DNA of 42,500 nt, taken from Glandiceps talaboti. Lineage: Eukaryota; Hemichordata; Enteropneusta; Spengelidae. Of this stretch, positions 35,355 to 42,500 are shown piece after piece. The first letter of the stretch is position 1; the number at the start of each line of letters is the position of its first letter. The stretch lies in NCBI RefSeq assembly GCF_964340395.1, contig NC_135553.1, positions 25,541,949-25,584,448 on the forward strand, written 5' to 3'. The translations under genes were made by a program, and so were the position numbers. The notes beneath the pieces are model-generated. The model was not told the origin of the DNA and did not search any database. It saw only the letters and a list, made by a program, of their open reading frames with translations.

Positions 35355-37160
35355 TTGCAATCATGATTAGCTACTTTGGTTTCTAATTTCAAGATCAAAG
35401 AATTTACATAAAAAATATGTAAATACAGATTTAATTCAGAATGGTTTGATAGCGGTAAGGGAGTTTTTGAGAGTTCATTGATCAAAGATGAGAGGCCATA
35501 GTGTTGATTACCTCCAGTGCTGACTGGTACCACTCAATGTACTGTACACACATTAATCAGATAGCTTTGGTCAAAAAAGAAACACATTGCTCTGTTTCCT
35601 GCTAGATAAGGGAATGTCAAGGTGACCTTGCAATTTTTTGGTGAGATTTCCAACAACATTAGTCACAAATTTATTCCGAAACTCTGCCAGGTTTGAGTGA
35701 TAACTTTTCTGCCTGGGGTTGGGAAACCCCAGTTACAGAAAGGTTCAAATATGTAAAGTGCAGCCTCAAAAGTGGCACCGTCTTTTTGATTTTGATTTCT
35801 TTAATAGAATTAATAGAATTTATCATAATTTTGTTGAGAAAGCCCAGGATAAACAGAAAGTGGGTAAAAGTGGCCTAGTTTTTTATACTGTTTTGGAAAA
35901 TCCAGAAATAGACAGTGGGTAAAGTGACATACTTTCTTATAGAATCTATAATTTTGTTGGGAATCCCAGTAAAAGACAGGAAGAAAGGTAAAAGTTGCAA
36001 AATTTCCAATACACTATATCATAACTGTGAGTGGGAAGCCCTAAGAAGATTTTACTTTCTTACCTAGTATAGTAGCTTGGTCACTATTCTCTCCTTGTAA
36101 AACCATGAAAAGAACTATTGTATGTCATGAAATGGACTCTTGTCTCAGACTTCTACTATTGGCCATCCCTTAGCAAAAACAATGTTTACTACATTATATA
36201 TAATGACTATATACATTATAGCAAAAATCTTGAATGACACACTTTTAATGTATTTACTTCCATATAATGGAAAGATGAATTTCTCATGCAGACTATAAAG
36301 TTATATCAAATTAAATTGAATTCAATTCAAATAACTTCTCCCATTTCAAAAGTCTCCACCGAAGGGTGAGATATATATATATCTGTCTCAAAATTGATGA
36401 ATATTTCTAATTTTAAAGACTACAAAGTTAACGTTGAGAATGTGTCTACTTAGTGCCCTATTAACCCTTTATCTGTTATGTGTGCATTTAAAATGAACAC
36501 TCCATATTTTTATGAAGTATATTTAGCGTTTGGCAGAACTTTGTCTCAGATTGATTTGATTTAGTGTAGAATGATGTAAAGTTCTCATGCCATCAAGTGT
36601 ATGAAAACAAATTCGTTGGACTAGAAAAAAGATTTAAAGAAAAAAACAAGTTTTGTGAATGGATATATTTAGAAAAGATTGACATTTATTGATAACACTA
36701 ATTATTTTTCATTTTTCATAAAGAGGATTATTTTATGATGCTTGTTTATTATTTTAATAATGGATATTGTTGGATAATATTACTGCTTACATGTTGTTAG
36801 ATGCATGGTTTTGAGATAGACTACTTTGTTTGCTGTTGATGAAGACTTGGTTCTAGTTTTGCTGCAAAGATCAAAGAGTTGTCCTAGTGTTACCTGATTT
36901 TGGTCAGATAATGTAACCACAATGACGTTTTATCTCAAAAGAGGTGTTTTCTGGTCTGCGGTCTTTCCAGGTGATACAACTCGGTAACTAATTTGTAATC
37001 AACAACTTTTTAAAACTACCCAGTTTACTTTACACACACTAGGTTGATGAGTACCGTATTATTGATTTATCAGTATAGCGTGAATGAACTTAATTCACCC
37101 GAAATAAATGTATAATGTCCTTTCAAACTTTCATGAGGTCAGTAAAACATAGTTACTGTA
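35355..37160. other. Intron 1 segment with nothing recognised
   Basis: AT-rich intronic DNA with a short AT dinucleotide run near 36370. A slightly CpG-richer patch begins near 36920. Confidence 0.5.
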
Positions 37161-37271
37161 ATAATAAGTTCTTTTATCACGACCACGTTTGACAAAGCAT
37201 GTTGCCTTGAACAGATGAAAGGTAACTTTTAAGCTATTAGATACCTTGGTCATGATAAAAGAACTAATTAG
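37161..37271. mobile_element. 111-bp foldback element
   Basis: AGTTCTTTTATCACGACCA at 37167-37185 pairs with TGGTCATGATAAAAGAACT at 37247-37265 with one mismatch. Pairing extends weakly outward to 37161 and 37271. No coding capacity. It is probably a very small MITE or remnant. Confidence 0.6.
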
Positions 37272-37710
37272 TACCTAAGATACTGTACATATTTACAATT
37301 ATAGTATAAACATTCTGGTGAGAACCAAGGGTACAATCCACTAAGAATATTATCATATCAAGTTTTGACTCGGTATTCTAATTTTGATTAAAACACTTTT
37401 CACTCATTGTGTACCAAGCAGAAATAGTACCTATTTATGTGTTTAAATATATTGTTAACGCTAAGATTCCACAATGTGATAATTGTGCTAATTTAAAATA
37501 GATTGTCATTTTATTGTCACCATTCTTTTATTCTTTGTAGACTTCAATATGATATCAGTTTCCATTATTGAGATGGATTAGACATGCACTACCTGTAACT
37601 GGCATGTTATTTTTTTGGTCAGACAACCAACAAGATATCCACTGAATGTTGTCAAAATACAAATAACTAGACAGTGTAGACATTAATTAGAGGTCAATTT
37701 TATCCCTATA
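37272..37710. other. Intron 1 segment with nothing recognised
   Basis: AT-rich intronic DNA. No supported feature. Confidence 0.5.
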
Positions 37711-37890
37711 AGTACAGATTGAAATCATGATTGTGTTGGAGGTACAGATTGAAATCATGATTGTGTTGGAGGTACAGATTGAAATCATGATTGTGTTGGA
37801 GGTACAGATTGAAATCATGATTGTGTTGGAGGTACAGATTGAAATCATGATTGTGTTGGAGGTACAGATTGAAATCATGATTGTGATGGA
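37711..37890. repeat. Minisatellite, 30-bp unit, six copies
   Basis: Units start at 37711 and every 30 bp after, each containing GTACAGATTGAAATCATGAT then TGTGTTGGA. The copies are essentially identical, except for the first base of unit 1 and one T to A change in unit 6. This implies very recent expansion. The 10-residue frame on each strand is a by-product of a period divisible by 3. Confidence 0.97.
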
Positions 37891-37995
37891 GGTGCTGATT
37901 TTTAAGGATACGGATCCAAAAAGAAATTTGATTGAATTTAATGTTCCATATTATGTTTACATACAGCTATACAAAAGTGTTTACCCACAGTTGAT

Positions 37996-38345
37996 CTATA
38001 CTGTTCAGGGTACTAGTATATGATATTGCACTATACTGTTCAGGGTACTAGTATATGATATTGCACTATACTGTTCAGGGTACTAGTGTATGATATTGCA
38101 CTATACTGGTCAGGGTACTAGTGTATGATATTGCACTATACTGTTCAGGGTAATAGTATATGATATTGCACTATACTGGTCAGGGTACTAGTGTATGATA
38201 TTGCACTATACTGTTCAGGGTAATAGTGTATGATATTGCACTATACTGTTCAGGGTATTAGTGTATGATATTGCACTATACTGTTCAGGGTAATAGTGTA
38301 TGATATTGCACTATACTGTTCAGGGTAATAGTGTATGATATTGCA
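37996..38345. repeat. Minisatellite, 35-bp unit, exactly ten copies
   Basis: Each unit runs CTATACTGTTCAGGGTACTA then GTATATGATATTGCA. Variants are TGTT/TGGT, TACTAG/TAATAG/TATTAG and GTATATG/GTGTATG. There are ten unbroken 35-bp units with no indels. The shared variants TAATAG with GTGTATG dominate the right half. Confidence 0.97.
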
Positions 38346-38889
38346 GAGCCAGTTATTATAATGAAAATCTATAGATATTTTCACCACTAGAAATTTTTGT
38401 GATTTTAGTCTTTAGGCAGTTCTCAAAGGCTATATGCTTTTTCTTTTTTTTCACTAATTACCAGACTGGTACATTGTGTGAGGGAATATACAAGAGGACA
38501 TTTTTGTGACTACTTATTTTCACATTTTTTGTTTTCCAATGAAATAAGTGAAAATAAGTCTTTAGCAAAAAATCCAGGTTTACAGCTATAGTTTTAAAAT
38601 AGGGCACAGGTGAATACTGACTGTGACTTTGGGTCAGATTCCGCATAGTGATGACAAAGCTTAAAGTGATCCTGCAACACAAACATGCCTGTGACATAGT
38701 AAAAGCCAACCTTTGAGTGTCTGACTTATACAATGTTTGTTTTCCTTTGTATTTCTTTCATAGCAATTCATCTCTATGAACATACCAGTATTTTTGAAAA
38801 TAACAACCTAGGCAACCATTGTGGTGTCAAGTGTTGAACATATTTTATCTTTTTTGTACTTATGTAAAAATTGTACCCATAAACATATA
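38346..38889. other. Intron 1 segment with nothing recognised
   Basis: AT-rich intronic DNA between two minisatellites. A minus-strand open frame (38458-38733) has no recognisable domain. Confidence 0.5.
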
Positions 38890-40175
38890 TGTACAGAGGT
38901 AGTGAGTGACTGCAATGTACAAGGGTAGTGAGTGACCGCTATGTACAGGAGTAGTGAGTGACCGCTATTTACATAACATGTACAGTGGTAGTGAGTGACT
39001 GCAATGTACAAGGGTAGTGAGTGACCGCTATATATGTACAGAGGTAGTGAGTGACTGCAATGTACAAGGGTAGTGAGTGACCGCTATGTACAGGAGTAGT
39101 GAGTGACCACTATGTACCTAACATGTACAGTGGTAGTGAGTGACTGCTATGTACATAACATGTACAGAGGTAGTGAGTGACTGCTATGTACATAATATGT
39201 GCAGAGGTAGTGAGTGACCACTATGTACATATATGTACAGAGGTAGTGAATGACTGCTATGTATATGTACAGAGGTAGTGAGTGACCGCTATGTACATAA
39301 TATGTACAGAGATAGTGAGTGACCACTATGTACATATATGTACAGAGGTAGTGAGTGACTGCTATGTACATATATGTACAGAGATAGTGAGTGACCACTA
39401 TGTACATATATGTACAGAGGTAGTGAGTGACTACTATGTACATATATATACAGAGATAGTGAGTGACTGCTATGTACATATATGTACAGAGGTAGTGAGT
39501 GACTGCTATGTACATATATATACAGAGGTAGTGAGTGACCGCTATGTACATAATATGTACAGAGATAGTGAGTGACCACTATGTACATATATGTACAGAA
39601 GTAGTGAGTGACTGCTATGTACATATATATACAGAGATAGTGAGTGACCACTATGTACATATATGTACAGAGGTAGTGAGTGACTGCTATGTACATATAT
39701 ATACAGAGGTAGTGAGTGACCGCTATGTACATAATATGTACAGAGATAGTGAGTGACCACTATGTACATATATGTACAGAGGTAGTGAGTGACTGCTATG
39801 TACATATATGTACAGAGATAGTGAGTGACCACTATGTACATATATGTACAGAGGTAGTGAGTGACTGCTATGTACATATATGTACAGAGATAGTGAGTGA
39901 CCACTATGTACATATATATACTGAGGTAGTTAGTGACTGCTATGTACAGGAGTAGTGAGTGACTGCTATGTACATAATATGTACAGAGGTAGTGAGTGAC
40001 TGCTATGTACATAATATGTACAGAGGTAGTGAGTGACTGCTATGTACATAATATGTACAGAGGTAGTGAGTGATTGCTATGTACATATATGTACAGAGGT
40101 AGTGAGTGACTGCTATGTACATAATATGTACAGAGGTAGTGAGTGATTGCTATGTACAGGGGTAGTGCCAGTGAC
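38890..40175. repeat. Minisatellite, about 26-37-bp units, about 38 copies, ending just upstream of exon 2
   Basis: Every unit contains (G/A)GTAGTGAGTGAC followed by (T/C)(G/A)CTATGTACA. Long units add a palindromic segment TGTACATATATGTACA or TGTACATAATATGTACA. Short ones (left end) lack it. Blocks of about five to seven units repeat as larger units, giving near-identical stretches at about 39282, 39535 and 39716. Array units end near 40175. The branch-site motif of the following intron end lies at 40188. Both-strand open frames here are by-products. Confidence 0.95.
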
Positions 40176-40187
40176 TGCTATGAATCC

Positions 40188-40229
40188 TACTAATGCAATG
40201 TTTATTTTTCTCCTTTCTGCTTTTTCCAG
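40188..40229 (+). promoter_or_regulatory. Branch site, pyrimidine tract and acceptor of intron 1
   Basis: TACTAAT at 40188-40194 (candidate branch A at 40193) lies 36 bases before the intron end. A T/C-rich tract fills 40201-40227 and ends in TTTTTCCAG at 40229. All elements are near consensus, which strengthens the call of the 72-bp exon that follows. Confidence 0.75.
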
Positions 40230-40301
40230 AATATATAGTTCAAATTCAATTTCCAATTTTGCAGCTGATTCTTTTGATGCATTTCCAAATCTTCAGGTTC
40301 T
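40230..40301 (+). CDS. LRR protein, exon 2: one complete 24-residue leucine-rich repeat (partial gene)
   Basis: The exon is exactly 72 bp, between TTTTTCCAG and the consensus donor GTAAGTATT. Its first base completes the Leu codon left open by exon 1 (TT+A), and it ends with two bases of another Leu codon, so both ends are phase 2. The translation is LIYSSNSISNF followed by AADSFDAFPNLQV(L). It fits the LRR consensus L.L..N.I..L....F..L..L..L position by position, with Y for the second L and F for two of the later ones. Joined to exon 1, the LP at residues 75-76 leads into this first repeat with ordinary spacing. Chains of 72-bp, phase-2 LRR exons are known in glycoprotein-hormone/LGR receptor genes, and 72-bp LRR exons occur in other animal LRR genes. 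More repeat exons are expected beyond the window. Confidence 0.88.
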
Positions 40302-41157
40302 GTAAGTATTATTTTGTTTTTAAGGTCTATATAAAGATTATGTATTGTTTTGATTCATTGTTTTCAAGTGCTATTAATGTTTGTCAGAACATTATGTGTA
40401 CTTGGCGTGACATTTCATTTGTTTTGAATGACAAGAAGCATGGCATTTTGATGGACAATCATGTAAAAGCCTTTGTAATATTAGGGATGATTACACAGTG
40501 TCACACAAAATCAATAGTATGTGTTTGGGCCAAAAACCCTCCCCCCTCCTCCTAAATGAATGTTCACAAGTGTGACATCAACATGTCTATATACATGTAT
40601 GATATGTAAACCATGGTCAAACCACTGATCGATGCAGTGTAAAAACATAGTAACCACATTAAAATACTAATGTATTTAGCAGTACATTTTAATCAACAAA
40701 TCAGTCAAATACAGAACTTTTTATCATTGAAGGTGTGAAAGTTTTCAAAATTTGATTAAAAGTGCAAAAATGGAGTTCAGCAATTGATGCCAGATCTTCC
40801 TAAATGAATGGAGTTGGTTTATTGAACTTGTGTGACATTGTGTGATTGTCCCTTAGTCCTTTGAAAAATTTGTCATCTTCTCATTGATACAATGTATTGA
40901 TGATTAAAATCACACAATTTTTAGACTGAAGTTAAACATATCTCTGATTTGCTTATACTTATTAATATTAGCACTGTTCATTGTCAGGTACCAGTAGGGT
41001 ACTGCAAGTTACATGCTTGTGAAACTAAAACAATACAGAAAATCTGCCAAGTTTTTTTGTCACCCTTACTGCACCATGTCTACACAGATCAGGCATATAT
41101 ATACAGGAATATGCAGGAAAAATTCTGATACTATAGGCTTTTCAGCCTCTAAATCAG
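40302..41157 (+). other. Start of intron 2
   Basis: It begins with GTAAGTATT. No further 72-bp LRR exon is visible before the next minisatellite. AT-rich and CpG-poor. The 120-codon frame crossing exon 2 (40193-40555) is in a different frame from the LRR and ignores both splice sites. Confidence 0.6.
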
Positions 41158-42249
41158 ATCGTTCATAATCATATACAGATCCCACATAATCATATACAGG
41201 TCACTCATAATCATATACAGATCATGTATAATCATATACAGATCCCGCATAATCATATACAGATCATGGATAATCATATACAGATCATGCATAATCATAT
41301 ACAGATCACTCATAATCATATACAGATCCTGCATAATCATATACAGATCACTCATAATCATATACAGATCCCGCATAATCATATACAGATCCCGCATAAT
41401 CATATACAGATCATGGATAATCATATACAGATCCTGCATAATCATATACAGATCATGTATAATCATATACAGATCATGCATAATCATATACAGATCCCAC
41501 ATAATCATATACAGATCCCACATAATCATATGCAGATCACTCAAAATCATATACAGATCCCGCATAATCCCGCATGATCTGTATAATACAGATCATGGAT
41601 AATCATATACAGATCCTGCATAATCATATACAGATCACTCAAAATCATATACAGATCATGTATAATCATATACAGATCCTGCATAATCATATACAGATCA
41701 CTCATACTCATATATAGATCCCACATAATCATATACAGATCACTCATACTCATATACAGATCATGTATAATCATATACAGATCCCGCATAATCATATACA
41801 GATCACTCATACTCATATACAGATCATGTATAATCATATACAGATCACACATAATCATATACAGATCACTCATAATCATATACAGATCCCACATAATCAT
41901 ATACAGATCACTCATACTCATATACAGATCATGTATAATCATATACAGATCCCGCATAATCATATACAGATCACTCATAATCATATACAGATCATGTATA
42001 ATCATATACAGATCACACATAATCATATACAGATTACTCATAATCATATACAGATCCCGCATAATCATATACAGATCACTCATACTCATATACAGATCAT
42101 GTATAATCATATACAGATCCCACATAATCATATACAGATCACTCATAATCATATACAGATCCCACATAATCATATACAGATCATGTATAATCATATACAG
42201 ATCCCACATAATCATATACAGATCATGTATAATCATATACAGATCACAC
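41158..42249. repeat. Minisatellite, 21-bp unit, about 52 copies
   Basis: The unit is AATCATATACAGATC plus six bases. The core is almost invariant, and the six bases vary among a small set (CCGCAT, ACTCAT, ATGTAT, CCACAT, CTGCAT, ATGCAT, ACACAT, ATGGAT). The order of these variants repeats: the ACTCATACTC/ATGTAT pair recurs at about 41743, 41806, 41911 and 42079 (63, 105 and 168 bp apart, that is 3, 5 and 8 units). Both-strand seven-residue open frames follow from the period being divisible by 3. Confidence 0.96.
41573..41597. repeat. 25-bp palindrome inside the 21-bp array
   Basis: CATGATCTGTAT, one A, then the exact reverse complement ATACAGATCATG. The left arm is part of a repeat unit in inverted orientation, so the array contains a fold-back junction here. 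Confidence 0.9.
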
Positions 42250-42500
42250 ACATATGATTATGTTGAAGTTTTCTAAGGAAGCCACATACCATGACAAGTA
42301 CGAGTGACTTTCTCAGAGAAACTGAAACAACCATACAACATATGCAGCTGTACTTTATCACCAGACAAGAAAATCACAGACGGAACCAGATTTCTAAATA
42401 TTTATATCCCAATCCAACATTGTCTATTTTTATCACATTCAAAAGAAGAAATCAGTGCAGACAAACTAACATGTTTGCAGTCATTACCTATATTTATTAT
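42250..42500. other. Right edge, intron 2 continued
   Basis: It begins with CATATGATTATG (about 42252), an inverted copy of the array core CATAATCATATG. The rest is unremarkable AT-rich sequence with no exon seen. Confidence 0.5.

Larger units (their letters stand above)
15368..40229 (+). other. Intron 1 of the LRR gene (24.9 kb)
   Basis: It is bounded by the donor GTAAGT at 15368 and the acceptor TTTTTCCAG ending at 40229, and both flanking exons are phase 2. The acceptor has a pyrimidine tract (40201-40227) and a near-perfect branch-site motif TACTAAT at 40188-40194. The intron is CpG-poor (2 in 16501-17460 and 3 in 22501-23460 by hand count) and dominated by tandem duplications, foldback elements and minisatellites, entered separately. 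Additional 72-bp phase-2 LRR exons could hide inside without disturbing the phase. I looked for N.I..L....F..L..L patterns and found none, but this is not exhaustive. Confidence 0.75.

Noticed and set aside
39147-40012. Tyr/His/Ser-rich repeat ORFs on both strands
   Set aside because: Translations of the 36-bp minisatellite. The period is divisible by 3, so open frames are expected without coding.
40193-40555. 120-codon ORF across exon 2
   Set aside because: It reads exon 2 in the wrong frame and runs through both the acceptor and the donor. The phase-matched LRR reading explains this interval far better.
41158-42249. CRISPR-like array (constant core with variable boxes)
   Set aside because: The variable part is only six bases drawn from a few recurring types, the setting is a eukaryotic intron, and there are no cas genes. 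It is a minisatellite.
41149-42257. Seven-residue repeat ORFs on both strands
   Set aside because: By-product of the 21-bp minisatellite. No non-repeat coding sequence is attached.

Overview
The window is nuclear DNA of a multicellular animal, most likely an aquatic invertebrate. It holds the 5' end of one interrupted gene on the + strand. Exon 1 (15102-15367) encodes a signal peptide and a cysteine-rich leucine-rich-repeat N-cap (LRRNT). Exon 2 (40230-40301) is exactly 72 bp and encodes one 24-residue leucine-rich repeat. Both splice junctions are phase 2, so the two exons join in frame across a 24.9 kb intron. The gene continues past the right edge. The architecture fits a secreted or membrane LRR protein. 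LGR-type receptors, LRIG and peroxidasin also use 72-bp LRR exons, but too little is visible to choose a subfamily. I see no operons, bacterial genes, tRNA, rRNA or CRISPR.

Layout. 1-14.4 kb is non-genic, with CpG at roughly normal frequency. It contains foldback (MITE-like) elements at 2.99-3.50 kb and 4.47-4.68 kb, a CAG/CAA microsatellite at 5.9 kb and a 2.9 kb minisatellite of about 88 33-bp units at 9.09-12.0 kb. A compound GATA/GA/GT/G microsatellite lies at 13.75-13.90 kb. 14.2-15.1 kb is the CpG-rich upstream/5'UTR region of the LRR gene. 15.37-40.23 kb is the first intron. It is strongly CpG-depleted and full of tandem duplications with many different periods, plus a four-copy foldback family, other inverted-repeat elements, a probable non-LTR retrotransposon 3' tail, and three minisatellites (30, 35 and about 36 bp) in its last 2.5 kb. 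40.30-42.5 kb is the start of the next intron, with a 21-bp minisatellite at 41.16-42.25 kb.

Organism inference. CpG frequency drops abruptly just after exon 1: hand counts give about 54 per 960 bp around the promoter and exon 1, about 29 per 960 bp far upstream, and 2-3 per 960 bp in the intron. Normal CpG outside genes with depleted CpG inside a gene body is the mosaic-methylation signature of many invertebrates (amphioxus, echinoderms, hemichordates, molluscs, annelids). It is not the vertebrate pattern. The phylum cannot be fixed from this sequence.

I do not see a new multi-gene system. The best leads are the split LRR gene, the CpG step at its start, the minisatellite that stops about 20 bp before the exon 2 branch point, palindromes at array edges, and several uncharacterised foldback families.
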